Assembly (NCBI GenBank): GCA_037178625.1
Contig: CM074138.1
Coordinates: 1,488,001 to 1,552,000, forward strand
Direction: 5' to 3'
Source: Skeletonema tropicum
Taxonomy: Eukaryota; Bacillariophyta; Thalassiosirophyceae; Thalassiosirales; Thalassiosiraceae
DNA length: 64,000 bases
Below the pieces are notes generated by a model that was given only the letters and a program-made list of their open reading frames with translations, did no database searches and was not told the DNA's origin. Every line of letters starts with the position of its first letter. Positions within the stretch are counted from its first letter, which is position 1. The position numbers were made by a program, and so were the translations under genes. This document shows, piece by piece, positions 43,101 through 54,770 of this stretch.

Positions 43101-45851
43101 CAAAATTTGTCAGGATGGACCTGTTGATAATAAGATCGTTCAAACGAAGATGGGCGTGTGATATTGGAGAGCGCCTTAGCGTCGACATTACTACTGTATC
43201 GAGGCTTTTTGAGCACTGAAGGTGCAGTAAAATCACGTGATGCTGTCAGCACTTTGGACGCAGTAACAGTGGCGCCGTGCTCGAGCAATGGGACCACGCC
43301 TTGTTTGGACTCTGCATTATCGGCCCAAGAAATGCCTGCATTTTTCGACTTTGTCTTTGCCTCGCTTGGTACTGTAGCAGGAGTATTATCCACAGCACAA
43401 CCGTTCGCATCACCCAGGAGATATTGATATTCTGGCTTGAGAGACAAAAGTGGACTTTTCATACGGTGCCTTTCCGCGGACAACCACCCAATCCTCTTGC
43501 TATGGAGGTGCTCGCAGAGCGCATCGAAGCCCTCTTGGCCAAGAGCATTGAAGTTCTTGGAATGGCTCAACTTACAGCTTTCAATTTGTGTGCACATTTT
43601 GCCGACACACATGAAGTCGGCGCAGAGGGCTTTCACTTCTCCAGCCACCTTCACCTGAAGTTGAGGAGGAAAGACTTGACTGCTAGGAATGTTAGGATCC
43701 CTGAGAAATACAATTCCTAGTTCGGTTGGATCTTTTTTCGACTTTGTCTTTGCCTCGCTTGGCACTGTAGGAGCAGCACACCCGTTCGCATCACCCAGGA
43801 GATATTGATATTCTGGCTTGAGAGACAAACGGAAACCAAAACCTTTCTTACGCAGCCTTTCCGCGGGAAACCACCCGATCCTCTCGATATGTAGGTGCTC
43901 GCAGAGCGCATCGAAGCCCTCTTGGTCAAGAGCATTCAAGTTATTGGCATGGCTTAACTTGCAGCTTCCAACACGTCTGCACATTTTGCCGATACACATG
44001 AAATCGGCGCAGAGTTCTTCCCCTTTTTTACTCCTGAGATTAAAAGGAAAGACTAGGCTGCTAGGAATATTTGGATCCCTGAGGAATATACATCCTAATT
44101 TGGTTGGATGTTTGCTTCCTGATTGGCCCGAGTCAGAAGTCGTGGATTTGTCCTCTTGCTTCACTACGGTGGCATTCATATCAGGGGAATAGTCAAGGGC
44201 AAACGCAAGACCCGAGTCAAGAGTTGTAACATTATTCTTCTGCAGCACAGATGCATCTTCACCTTTAACGTCCGTGCCACTTTCTTCGTCAGAATCATCA
44301 AACATGTCTGCCTCGTCATTCTCACTCAGATCCATGTCTTCTTCCTTAGCAATAGGATCTGTTTCGTTTGCGGGGCTTGAAGTATCATCTCCAAACATGT
44401 CATTATCATCATCAGATTCGTTCCCTTGCGTATCAGGAGCTGCTGCGTCCTCTTCGTTATTCTGTTGAGAAGATCGAGGTCCAGAGAAATCATCGTACAA
44501 ATTACTAATGTCTTCCTCTTCCTCATCAATAAGGCCTTCCTCATCAGAGTCGTCATCACTCTCAAGCTTAACAGCAGGGGTTGATGCAACTGATTGTACT
44601 GCAGCATCGTTGCTTGAGTTTGCAATCTGTGGAACTGCTGCATTACTATTCGAATTCACCGCACTTGGCACCATCTCCTCCGCAGCTTGTATCATTCCCT
44701 TTCGCATTTCTTCATCACGCTTGGCAACCTTCTTTTTGTGCCTCTTCCCATTGATATGCTGCTTATACGACTCTTCCGATGGACATCCAACGCGACATGC
44801 ATCACAATACCACTGCTGCGATTCTTGCGTCGGTTCGTCTTCCTCTGCAGCAGCAGCAGCGGCACTACCACCACCGCTGGCAATGTTACTCAGTTCAGCA
44901 ATACGGCACTTGTGCGCTTCTCCACTCAAGTGCTGAAGAAGATTAAAGTCACTCGAGCACCTAACATTACAAGCGTTGCATTGGAACGCAACAGCGATCC
45001 CACCAGCAGCTTGCTTCTTATGCTTTGCGCCTGACATGTGTTGCAGGAGAGAGAATTCATTGACACAGCTGATATTACAAAGGGTACAATGAAATTGATA
45101 CCGAGAGGATTCAATTGCAGCATTATTCTCTGCAAGAGGTGCAGCAGTACTCGAAGCCAATCGTTTCTTGTGCTTCTCCCCGTTCAAATGTTGCTTGAGA
45201 CTGAATTCATTCGGACAGGTAATGTTGCAAATCTTGCAATGGAATTGACTGTTCTGTGCTTTCGATTGTTGCAGTTTCTTTCTGTGCGCTGCGCCATTCA
45301 AGTGCTGCTGAAAACTGAATTCATTTGAACATGTAATGTCGCAAAGTTTACAATGCAGCTTGGTGGAAGGTGGTGGAGGCATTGTTGGACCTCCTGAAGG
45401 AGGAGGAGGTATTGCTGAAACATGTGTGGAAGGAGGTGGAGGTATTGATGGACCTCCCGAAGAAGTAGGAGGAGGAGGTATTGCTGCACCCAGAGAAGGA
45501 GGCGGCACAGCTGTACCTATGGGATACTGATGATTCTGATGTGTTGGAGGTTGCATGGAAGATGTCATTGGAGGAGGAGGCGGCGGAGGGGGAACAGCAT
45601 GTCTTGGATCCCTTGGAGGAGGAGGGGGTGGAGGTGGTACCATTCCGACGGGCTGATTCGTTCCATACTGCACCTGTAGTTGCTGCTGCTGCTGTTGTTG
45701 TACCTGCTGCTGATGCTGAAACTGTGGAACATGTTGTATTTGTTGATGCTGCTGTTGTTGCTGAATCTGCTGATGATGAATCTGTTGAGGCTGCTGGTAC
45801 TGACTCGTGGTAGTATTAGGTTGCTGTAGAAATTGATGCTGATACACCTGC

Positions 45852-45882
<31 letters not shown>

Positions 45883-46162
45883 GCTGAACAGGCTGATTAC
45901 CATACCCCTGAAGAGATTGCTGCATCTGAGGATAATAGCTCGACACTTGAGCACCTACCTGAGGAGTCTGCGTGTAAGCTGCAAGCTGCTGTTGACCCTG
46001 CTGTTGAGGTACAGCAGCATATTGCTGCATATACTGCTGTTGTGGTGGTGGTGGTGGAGGAGGAATTGGAGCACTATTTATCTGACTGTTCCAATTATTC
46101 ACTCCTCCATATCCTTGCTGCTGCTGATGATGACCTCCGTGCCCATTGTTTGGAAACGACAT
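40158..46162 (-). CDS. Zinc-finger SF1 helicase (UPF1/SETX/IGHMBP2-like)
   Basis: Four exons: 46162-42169, 42090-41531, 41453-40567 and 40485-40158 (introns 78, 77 and 81 bp), 1,922 aa. Order: Gln/Pro-rich low-complexity N-terminus (about 1-265); five U1/matrin-type C2H2 fingers (about 268-480, each CxxCxxxC then QHLNGxxHKK); an acidic Ser/Asp region (about 500-680); two tandem copies of a roughly 110-aa module (about 685-795 and 810-920) with LRDPNIPSS and a C-x4-C-x5-C-x3-H finger; then the helicase. Walker A GPPGTGKSTT is created by joining exons 1 and 2. Further motifs are VVIDEAAQSSEM, LVGDPQQLPATI, QYRMHP, TVDAFQGRESSIVI and RMNVALTRAK. The protein is likely an RNA/DNA helicase in RNA processing or surveillance. 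Start at MSFPNNGHGG; the frame extends upstream to 46327 but with unconvincing sequence. Confidence 0.87.
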
Positions 46163-46873
46163 GCTCGTCGTCGTCCAAAGCAATATTTTTTTCACTCCCC
46201 TAAAGCACTCACAGAGTGCAACTTTATTAGGAAAGAGAGAAAATGATGCAGCAACTGGACTGTGCCACAGTAAATTAAAAGGGCAGCCTTTGTCCCGTCT
46301 CAGTTGATTAGCACTAATTAATGGCACTAAAACGAATGCAACAATATAAATATTGAAAAAGACAGAAGAGCAAACTAAAATCTAATCCTTTTTGAATGCA
46401 ATCACCGTCGTCGATCTCGTGAGAAGAGAGAGAACAACGGTGAAAAGAGAGGTTAGAAAACTCTTCCACTTTTTACCGCTATAGACTTCTCAGAAAGATG
46501 AAGATGTTTCTATGAGGTTGATGTCCGCGGAGACCTTCTATTTTATTGGAGGTCTACTGCGCTTTTATTTGTCATGGTCACGATCACGATGAATTTTTTA
46601 TGACAGAGAATTGAGCTATATCATCGCGACGGTTGAAAGCAGACGGCTGAGGCTTTCGCACGAAAAAGACACTTTTCACCGTGGGCCGTACGTGGGAGCA
46701 TGGTGGGAGTGAGAAAATATCCACCTCAAGATCCGACCGACGGGCACGCTCCTGGCACAGACCCCTCATCGACAATGACGAAATAGGCTGCACTAGCGAA
46801 ATTCAACCACAAGACATATCACACGCACGAACTGCCTTTCCGTTAACTCATATAGAACCACCAAATAATAATC
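46163..46873. promoter_or_regulatory. Divergent promoter region
   Basis: 711 bp between the start codons of the minus-strand helicase and the plus-strand PDZ protein, so it must hold both promoters and 5' leaders. ORFs here are chance readings. No specific factor site could be assigned. Confidence 0.5.
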
Positions 46874-49033
46874 ATGAACCCATTCGATCAATTCGCCGAT
46901 ACACTTCAAGCCGCCCTCCCACAACAACCGCAACAACAAAATGGGGGCGACGCCAGCGTTGCTCCGTCAGTGGGCTCTTCAGCTCAACAACAGCAACCGC
47001 ATCAATTTAATCTCATGGTGCAACCGGCTGCCGAAAAAAAGCCAATTATGAATGCGGGAATGATGATGTCTCCTCAGCAGCAGCAGATGGGCATGTACGG
47101 TGGTGGTGGAATGTATGGACAGCAGCAGCAAATGGCCCCAATGCAAAATATGATGGCACCATCCAATTCAGTCAATATGGGTGGATTTATGGGCAACGGC
47201 ATGACATCGGCTCCTCCTGCTCCGAATAATGCCATGGCGGGGGCATTGGTCCCCTCTGCTCAGCAATCGAATCCATATGCGTTGGGACCTCCTGCGGCAC
47301 CTCCTGTGGCGGCGGCGTCTCCGTTTGCGAATGGGAATAATGGTGGAGCAGCACCTCCACCGCCTCAAAATTACAGTCCGTTTGGTGCACCATCTCCTCA
47401 GCTACAGCAGCAACCTCAGCAGCAACAGCAGCCGAATCAAATGGTGGCAGTGGATCCCTTTTCGGGAGGAGGAGCTCCGGCAGCTCCTCAGCAGCAACAG
47501 GTGACCACAACGGATCCTTGGGGAGGAGGAGCACAATCGGTTGTTTCTCAGCAGCAACAACCTTCCAATGCGCTCGTTCCTTCAACTGCACCTCCCAGTA
47601 ACGACCCATTCGGTATCTTTGGTAGTGGTGGTGGTGGACAGTCAGTACTTAGTGCGGCACCTCCTGCACCACCTGCTCAGCAATATCAACAACCATCTCC
47701 TGTGCCACAACAACAGCAACAATATCAACAACCACCAGCAGCAGCTCCTGCTCCAGCTGTTGTAGAAAATGATCCCTGGAATGTCTTTGCAGAACCACCT
47801 GCTGCACCACCGCAGCAACAACAACAGCAACCACCACAACAACTCCCATTAGATGAGGGTGATCTATTCGATGGTGGCATCGGTGCAGCTGCCACACGTG
47901 CCAACCAGGAGGCCAAGGCTGCCGAAGACGCTGCCGCATCCAGCTCTGCACCTTCGGAACGACCACACACCACCAATGGAACTTCTTCCTCTTCTACTCG
48001 TAAGAAGGGTGAACTCCCCCCAGGAGGGGAATGGTACGATGCCAAAATCTTCACACCCACACTTGGAGTTATGTTCTTTAAACCCAAGGAACTTGTCGAT
48101 TCTCTATTCCTTCAAACGGATAAAGAAATGGTTGATGCACTTGATGAACGTCCCGTCGTAGCCTTCATCGTCGAAGGATCAAGTGCCCGTTCTGCCGGGG
48201 TGGAATTGGGCCATGTCCTCCTCAAGGTGAATGGAATCGATGTCAAGAATCCAAAGGAGGCATCCCGTTTGATTAAGGAGGGACCCCGTCCGTTGCCATT
48301 GTTGTTTTATGTGCCGGAAACGCAGATTGTTGTGGCGGAGGGGGAGCATATGGTCAAGTATAATACGAAGGAGACTGGTGCTCCGAATTCGGCAAAGGAT
48401 TGGAAGCCGAAGTATGTGGTGATTGGGGGGATTATTGCTCAGCCTTGGATGATGAATATGTATAGGAGTAAGGTGAGTTTGGTATTTGGTGATTGGAGGG
48501 AATATTGTGCCCTGTGTAGATTGTTGCCTAAATTTTGACTTTGCTTTGAACTACTACTTCACTCATCTCACAATTCTACCTTCTTCTTGTCCGTCCAAAA
48601 ACAGTCGGAATATGATATTGCCGTGATCGAAACTCAAGCCCGGCGTCCAGTCTCCGTGAAAGTAAAACAATTTTCTCTTCAGGGAGCACGCATCCAAAAC
48701 GATTGGCAGGGACCTCAAATGGTCAAATACAAAAACAAGCTTCATCCATGGAAGTACATTGTTATCTTACCAGTATCGCGCAATCCTATCAAGATTGCCA
48801 GTCCGAATTTGTCTCAGTTGCGACCGGTGCATGAGGGTGTTCGAAGGGTTTTGATGGCGCAGCAGAGAGATCGTGGTACTGGTGGTGGAGGAGGTGGGGG
48901 GCCTAGACGGCAACCCGATCCATACAGGAATGGAGGAGGAGGTGGACGTGGTCCGAACGATCGTGGATATGACACTCGCGACAGGAGAAATGAACGTCCT
49001 GAGTATGATGGTGATAGGCGTGGTGGATACTAA
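46874..49033 (+). CDS. PDZ-domain protein with endocytic-type motifs and RGG tail
   Basis: Exons 46874-48472 and 48605-49033 (132-bp intron), 675 aa. The Gln/Pro-rich N-terminal 380 residues hold repeated short motifs: NPF at the very start, then DPF, DPW, DPFGIF and DPWNVF. These are the kinds of motif that bind EH domains (NPF) and the AP2 ear (DPF/DPW). A PDZ-like domain follows (about 415-480: PVVAFIVEGSSARSAGVELG, VLLKVNGIDV). Next comes a PH-like region (about 488-620: GEHMVKYN, KPKYVVIGG, HPWKYIVILP) interrupted by the intron. The tail is Gly/Arg-rich (RGTGGGGGGG to GDRRGGY), an RNA- or protein-binding feature. I infer a membrane-trafficking scaffold; no orthologue was recognised. Confidence 0.75.
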
Positions 49034-49192
49034 GCGAAGAAGAGAAATTGACTTAAAAAGGGTCTTGTTTGTGAAAGCTTTGATAACAATCTACGTGTGT
49101 TTGGTGTCTATGAAGAGAATCGGACAGATAAAGTGACACTGAACTTTGTTGACGTAATATTATTATCAATTGAATGATTTGTGTTGTTGCGT

Positions 49193-50366
49193 TCATAACT
49201 TCATATCCTCATCCCATACATTAGAGTCTTCGTCCATGGAGTCAATCACTCCTGTTGCTACATCGCCGGCAATCTTAAGTAGTCCAACAATTCCCAACCC
49301 GACGCCCACGTAGACAAACCATGGCAGAGCTGAATCGCTGTCAATCGTCAATGCCTTTCCGACGCGTCCAGCATAAACATATGCGAAAGTTCCAGGGGCG
49401 AAACCAAATAATGTTCCAAAGAAATATGGTAGAAATCTGATCGACGATGCACCGTACAAGTAATTTGATAATGCAAAGGGAAACAATGGAGAAAGTCTCA
49501 ATAGGAGCATTAATTTGAAACCTTCCTTCTCAATTGCACGATCCATGCTTTGAAATTTTGGACTGCGAGCCAAGACACGTTCAACATATCCTCTCAGTAA
49601 CGTTCTACCAATAACAAAGCTTATGCTTGCCGCTATGGCAGCACTGAAGAGGCATGTTGCTGTGCCTGGTAGCAATCCAAACAGATAACCAGAGCTCGCT
49701 GTGAGAATGGGGACCTAAGATAGATGTAGAATTGTTGTAAAATGTGTCAGAAAGAGAGAATAGGAAGAGCATGCAAGCTGTCAAGTATGTAGAGCCTCAA
49801 TCCTTTCACTCTCGTCACTATTTATACGCTCAACTCACCGCAGGTATTGCAAGAATTTCAGCAAGAATGTAGAAAGATGCAAAGTATATCATGCCTTTCT
49901 GTTGATCCATCGTTCCCAGTGCATCTAGTATTGTATCAAATGAATTAGATGGGTCCTTCATAAGCTGACTAAACTCTAGATCCAGACCCAAATCGTTCCT
50001 CATTGTGACTGCAAGAACTCCAGCTGCCACAAGTACTGCGATTGTCCCACCTGCAAGGATAACTTTTGATCTTACTGACTCGGATTCTTCATCTTCATCG
50101 CTGTCACCAAAGTTTAACAAGCCTGTCTCTAAATCTGTTGGTTTGTCTCCTTCATTCCAAATGTCGTCAACCACATCATTTTTTGATTCGTAGAGAGAAT
50201 ATCTGTCATGACCAGAATGACGCCAATGCGATTGAATGAATCTATCTTGTATATGTTGATTTTGCACTTGTGGTTGAGGCGAGGTGAAGGAGCTAACAGT
50301 TCGAACGTTGTTGACAACTGCCAACGAGACGATGAAAGCTCTCGTTATTGGGGAGCTCAGCAGCAT
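49193..50366 (-). CDS. TVP38/TMEM64 (DedA/SNARE-associated) membrane protein, probably plastid-targeted
   Basis: Exons 50366-49839 and 49714-49193 (124-bp intron, phase 0), 349 aa. The first about 25 residues form a signal peptide ending VSSFTSP, which fits the ASAF-type plastid import motif of diatoms. One span lies at about 103-122. The VTT domain covers about 150-310: ILAIPAVPILTASSGYLFG, GTATCLFSAAIAASISF, then MLLLRLSPLFPFALSNYLYG, a strong family signature, and FFGTLFGFAPGTFAYVYAG. Members are re-entrant-loop membrane proteins implicated in lipid scrambling or ion/lipid homeostasis. Plastid location (envelope or thylakoid) is inferred from the presequence only. Confidence 0.85.
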
Positions 50367-50962
50367 GACGCTCTCTATTCTATATGTGGTCTATCTGATA
50401 AGCTTGATGTTGATGTTACACAACAAGGCTAGAGTGATATTCGATATGTAGATTCAAGTTGTATCAGCTGTTTCCGTTACACGTTGGAGGCGCTACCTAC
50501 CTATGCTAGGAGATTCAAAAGATGTGCGCCATTGTCCAGCATCATGTTCTTTCAACCAGTGACGGCTACAGTGACGCAGGAAGGATGTCGTACCGGTAGA
50601 GATACTTACCTACGTAAATAGGTAATTTACTGGTAACTCAAAGAAGTTGATAAAAAAAGAGGTACAATGTACAATAGAGCAGCTCAAGATAATAATAACT
50701 TAAAAAATTACTCAACTATCCTATATACAATACATACTTGCTGAGTAGACTCGAGGTCTGTTCATTGCCATGTGTTTACACACATAGCAAGGCCGCAACG
50801 AGGCGACCTCAAGAGTGAAGGACTAATGATGCAGGCTAGCTTTTGAATAGATATGGATGACACGCTTGCATCAAAAGGATTTATAACTGTTTGTAAGAGG
50901 TGATGCGATGAATTCCTTGATCAAGACTCAAGAAAACTTGTTAATCGTAAACATATGTATTA
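50367..50962. other. Intergenic, nothing recognised
   Basis: About 600 bp between two minus-strand genes. It includes the 5' flank of the TVP38 gene and the 3' flank of the DnaJ gene. A short palindromic stretch tacctacgtaaataggta lies at about 50627. No coding signal. Confidence 0.4.
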
Positions 50963-52591
50963 TTAAATCGCTGTATGAGCAGCCTCTTCCTTTCTCTTAA
51001 TCGTCTCCAACATGGCAGCAAACGCAGCCTCCTCGTACAACTTTTTTGCATCGCCACCAATCGAAGGACTTCCTTTGCATTCCATGAAAATCTCTCCAAG
51101 ATGTTTCAACCCATACGCTCTCCTCTTCCTTGCATCCTTGTCGACACTTTGATCGTGCAGTACCATTTCCACAACTTCGTGGAGCGTTGCGGTTATATCG
51201 ACTACAGTAGTTGTCCACATTATATTCAGCATACCCATTGTCAACTCTTGCTCCATTGCAGCCTCCTTTTCCTTCTTTTCTTCTTCTGACGTTGCCTTGG
51301 CGATTTCAGCCTGATGCTTCTGTTGAAGTGTCATCATCTTCATTCCTGCCATGACACCTTCTTTTTTCGCCTTGGATGTCTCTGCCGAATCTTCCATCTT
51401 GGAGTGCTGCGCCTTGGCCCATTGTGCAATGCTGGGCATGCCCATACCAGAACGACTCGATCCAATGATTCGATGAGCCTGAAGATTGTAAATCTTTCCA
51501 ATCAAATGCACCAGTTCCGTACCATAACTTGCCTGAGTCAAGTCCTCCGCGGCGGATTTCCAGAGTGCCTTTGCACCGTCGTAATCTTCTTCGACCCATG
51601 GTGACAGACGCTCTGCCAATTTGAGTGCAAGACGTGTCACCCTACGGCGTTGCAACGTCCTTGATTCCGTAGGACCAATCTTGGCACTATCTGCGACTAC
51701 TGCACTTGTAGCTGTAGCAAGGCGTCCAATGTAATCACCAAATTTGTCACTTCCAAATAAGAATGCAAATAATATAGCAGGATCTGGTGCATTCACACCA
51801 TCCGTAGCAATGCCTGTCCTATCAGCGGATAGCCCATCCTTACCCTCACTATCGTACTTGGAACGGAGTTCTGGATCGGAAAGAACTTGATACGCCTCGG
51901 CAATATCCTTGAATTTATCAGCTGCCTCCTTGTCATCCTTCCCAACTCTATCCGGGTGATACTTCCTAGCAAGAAGATAATACTGACGTTTCACTTTACT
52001 TGGCTCTGCATCAGGAGCAATCTCCAACGCATCATAATACGCAGTATCAACCACTTTCGATGCCGTCACAGCTCCAGGAGGCTTGGTCGCTTGTTCAGCA
52101 TCCTTTATGGCATCTCCTACAATATCCGCATCATCTTGTGGAATATTCCTCATTTTCTGAGAATCTTCGTCCAATTTGGTCAACATCCATTTCCCCTCCA
52201 CCTCATTCCACCATTTTCCTTGTGAGGGTGCAATGATCGCCTCGGGGGTGGCAACCGCACCTCGAATCACTTGTGTCACACCCTGCACTGCTCCTCCTAC
52301 GGCTAGTGCAATCCCTCCCACCGCTCCGACGACAGCTCCGCCGACTAATCCGACGGTTCCGCCTACGATTCCACCTTGCTTGGCACCGGCGCTTAAACCG
52401 AGTGTTGGTGCAAGTACGACTATACCGACTGCTCCGACGGCTCCGCTGAGTATGTTGGATACACCGCTGGCGATTCCGTGGCCTAGATGTTTGGGACGAG
52501 AACTGTCGAGGATGTTTTGGAGTTGTTCTTTGGCAGCTTGCTGTTCGGCTTCCAGTTCTTCCTTGGTCTTGGCTTTGTGCTGTTCTGTCAT
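50963..52591 (-). CDS. DnaJ/HSP40 protein with glycine-zipper and C-terminal X-like domain
   Basis: 542 aa from ATG 52591 (the upstream frame opens with TTG). After a helical N-terminus, residues about 40-110 form a Gly/Ala/Val-rich zipper (GIVGGTVGLVGGAVVGAVGG) that may insert in or associate with a membrane. The J-domain is at about 180-245 with the HPD motif at about 212-214 (ARKYHPDRVG) and EAYQVLSDPELRSKYD. The C-terminal half resembles the DnaJ-X domain of Caj1/Djp1-type co-chaperones (LFGSDKFGDYIGRLA, LAERLSPWVEEDYDG, ELVHLIGKIYNLQAHRIIG). J-proteins stimulate HSP70 ATPase; this subgroup acts at organelle surfaces or in peroxisomal import. No Gly/Phe or zinc domain. Confidence 0.88.
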   Translation of the reverse strand: MTEQHKAKTKEELEAEQQAAKEQLQNILDSSRPKHLGHGIASGVSNILSGAVGAVGIVVLAPTLGLSAGAKQGGIVGGTVGLVGGAVVGAVGGIALAVGGAVQGVTQVIRGAVATPEAIIAPSQGKWWNEVEGKWMLTKLDEDSQKMRNIPQDDADIVGDAIKDAEQATKPPGAVTASKVVDTAYYDALEIAPDAEPSKVKRQYYLLARKYHPDRVGKDDKEAADKFKDIAEAYQVLSDPELRSKYDSEGKDGLSADRTGIATDGVNAPDPAILFAFLFGSDKFGDYIGRLATATSAVVADSAKIGPTESRTLQRRRVTRLALKLAERLSPWVEEDYDGAKALWKSAAEDLTQASYGTELVHLIGKIYNLQAHRIIGSSRSGMGMPSIAQWAKAQHSKMEDSAETSKAKKEGVMAGMKMMTLQQKHQAEIAKATSEEEKKEKEAAMEQELTMGMLNIMWTTTVVDITATLHEVVEMVLHDQSVDKDARKRRAYGLKHLGEIFMECKGSPSIGGDAKKLYEEAAFAAMLETIKRKEEAAHTAI

Positions 52592-53021
52592 GGTTGTTGA
52601 AATATCTGTTGTGTATTCGTGTATGGTCAATTATTTATGTCTTTGCAACTTTATATCTTATTGTTCTTTTTATGCTCGAAGTCGTGTTGTTATTGTGTCG
52701 AGAACCCGGGATTATGTTCGTGTTCCCATGCCGGGATGGATTGCTTGGCGTGGCCAGCTTGTTGGCATGGCATCTTGAGAAGGAGGCCAAAGGCCAAAAA
52801 TAAAGCAAGATCTGTGGATCTTTTGAAGATCCCAGCTGATGGATAGATCCTGGATAGATCCCTTGTCAGAGATGAATTGGCGACTTTTGACACGATCACA
52901 AAATTCAAACTGCCCGACGAGAAACCAATCAGCAATGACCAAAATCCGGACGCACTCTACCAGCCAATATTATCAATAGCCAAAGCGGCAACTACAAGCA
53001 CCCCCAAACAACACAACAACC
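52592..53021. promoter_or_regulatory. Divergent promoter region
   Basis: 430 bp between the DnaJ gene (-) and the LRR protein gene (+). It contains near-repeats around gatcctggatagatccc and gaagatcccagctgatggatagatcc (52820-52860). No gene. Confidence 0.45.
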
Positions 53022-54668
53022 ATGCCCAACGCAGCAGCAGCCACAGCAAGCAGACGGCGACGACAACAACAACAACAAAAGAGAAACACCACGTCCTCCT
53101 CCATGGACGACGCTCTCGAACAAAAACTCCGTAGAAAGAAGCAACAAGAAAAAGTCTATCAGGACAAACTCGAAGCGAAAATTCGACAAAAGCAAAAGGC
53201 AGCCTACTCTTACAATGACAATGACGATGATGAGGAAGAGGAAAAGTTAGAAGAGGGCATGATCTCCTCACGACATTCAGGTGGTGATAACACAAGCTTG
53301 ACGAGTAGTAAAAAGAAACGAACAAAGAATAAGAAACGACCATCCTCCTCTCCCACCAATAACTCGCACAACAAATCACTCAACAATAATAACACTACGA
53401 ACATTCAAACTGATGAAAACGGTCAACCCCTCTTCACCAAAGGAGGAGGCGATGTACGGAACAAACCCCCACCCTCCCTCGCCGACATTGAAGCCGCACG
53501 TCAAGCCTCTGCCGCCATTGATCCACTCCGCGCCGCAGAGGCCAAACGTGAAAAGGATAAAAAAAAGATCAATCCCAAATTTGCTGATTTGCACGAGACA
53601 GGTCAATGGGGGGGATTGAGTACATGGGAAAAGTATGGGATTTGTGTTGTGACCTTGGGGGTGATTGGGGTGGCGATTTGGTTGGGGATACAGTTTGGTG
53701 GTGGTGGTGGTAGTGAAGGTGAAAATTTGGAGAGTGTCAATGTTGTACAGACGAGGACACCGACGTTGAGTCCATCCATGACACCGACATTGGCACCAAC
53801 TGTGACTGGATATCGTCTTACCACTGGTTTAAACATGATGAAGCTAATCAGTCCCTCAATTGCACTACCCAATACTCCAGAGGCACTCAAGGGGGCCAAA
53901 ACACGAAGTGGATCCACACCACAAATGCTCGCAGCCGAGTTCATTCTCTACGATGATGCACAGAAGTTATCCGTGCGAGATCCCACGTTTTTAGAACGGT
54001 ATGCATTGGCAGTATTTTATTATGCCAATGGGGGATGTATGAATGATTGGATTACAGGAACGAATTGGATGGATCCAGTCAATGCCACGAATCATTGTGG
54101 AGTGACTGGTGGAGATGGAAGGTGGCATGGGGTGTTTTGTAATTTGCAGGGGAGAGTTACCGAGGTCAAGATGAATGGGAATTATGTGACATGGAAATTA
54201 CCCAGAGAATTTGCAGCATTTACAGAATTGAGTACGTTGGAAGTGTCGGATAATCGAATGGTTGGAGAGTTGCCATCTGAGGCAATATCCATGCCGAAGT
54301 TATTCACGCTTTTATTGAATAATAATGACTTTGAGGGTGCATTCCCATTTGATGTGGTGAAACAGGGAGCAGCAAGTCTTGATACTTTATGGATTCAGGA
54401 GAATTCGAAACTTTCTGGGAGAGTGCCAACGTCATTTTGCTCGTTGGGGAGTATCACGTTGGATTGTGCCAACTTTCAACCTCAGCCTGTGTATGTTAGT
54501 CCGGACTCGACTGAAACTACATTTGTGGCGGATTGCAAGGCTGAACCAGAAGGGGTTTCTCCCAGGGAGTACACTTGCAATACAGAACTTGGTGTGCCTG
54601 TGCAGAAACCAGTGGATGCTCCCGTTCCTGCGCCAAGAATTTGTGGCACACCCGCTGTTGGGACATGA
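53022..54668 (+). CDS. LRR single-span membrane protein (second)
   Basis: Intronless, 548 aa. A basic, low-complexity cytosolic N-terminus (about 1-205, Gln/Lys/Asn-rich with KKKRTKNKKR) precedes one membrane span (about 207-226, YGICVVTLGVIGVAIWLGI). Then come a Thr/Pro/Ser stalk (TPTLSPSMTPTLAPT), the diatom N-cap (LERYALAVFYYANGGC, then GRWHGVFCN) and four or five LRRs (LSTLEVSDNRMVGELP, LFTLLLNNNDFEGAFP, LDTLWIQENSKLSGRVP). It ends in a Cys-containing C-cap and a Pro-rich end. It shares topology and N-cap with the LRR protein at 28.5-30.8 kb but has far fewer repeats. A surface sensor or adhesion role is plausible. Confidence 0.83.
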   Translation: MPNAAAATASRRRRQQQQQKRNTTSSSMDDALEQKLRRKKQQEKVYQDKLEAKIRQKQKAAYSYNDNDDDEEEEKLEEGMISSRHSGGDNTSLTSSKKKRTKNKKRPSSSPTNNSHNKSLNNNNTTNIQTDENGQPLFTKGGGDVRNKPPPSLADIEAARQASAAIDPLRAAEAKREKDKKKINPKFADLHETGQWGGLSTWEKYGICVVTLGVIGVAIWLGIQFGGGGGSEGENLESVNVVQTRTPTLSPSMTPTLAPTVTGYRLTTGLNMMKLISPSIALPNTPEALKGAKTRSGSTPQMLAAEFILYDDAQKLSVRDPTFLERYALAVFYYANGGCMNDWITGTNWMDPVNATNHCGVTGGDGRWHGVFCNLQGRVTEVKMNGNYVTWKLPREFAAFTELSTLEVSDNRMVGELPSEAISMPKLFTLLLNNNDFEGAFPFDVVKQGAASLDTLWIQENSKLSGRVPTSFCSLGSITLDCANFQPQPVYVSPDSTETTFVADCKAEPEGVSPREYTCNTELGVPVQKPVDAPVPAPRICGTPAVGT

Positions 54669-54770
54669 GGTGGTGTCGACCAACATGACGATTCATGTTG
54701 ACATGATGTATTTAATGGTGTTTGATGTAAGTAGGTGATTTGACTCAAATAATTCTTAAAATATTTGTAT

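Noticed and set aside
44508..44936. Ser-rich plus-strand ORF within the helicase gene
   Set aside because: Mirror of the acidic and zinc-finger coding region on the minus strand. Composition follows from GAA/GAT codons.
47187..47609. 140-aa minus ORF across the PDZ gene
   Set aside because: Antisense of CAG/CCT-rich coding repeats. Gives a low-complexity Glu/Pro/Leu peptide with no motif.
52690..52760. tRNA-like stretch with gaacccgggatt
   Set aside because: No cloverleaf could be folded from the surrounding bases. No tRNA or rRNA gene was found in the window.
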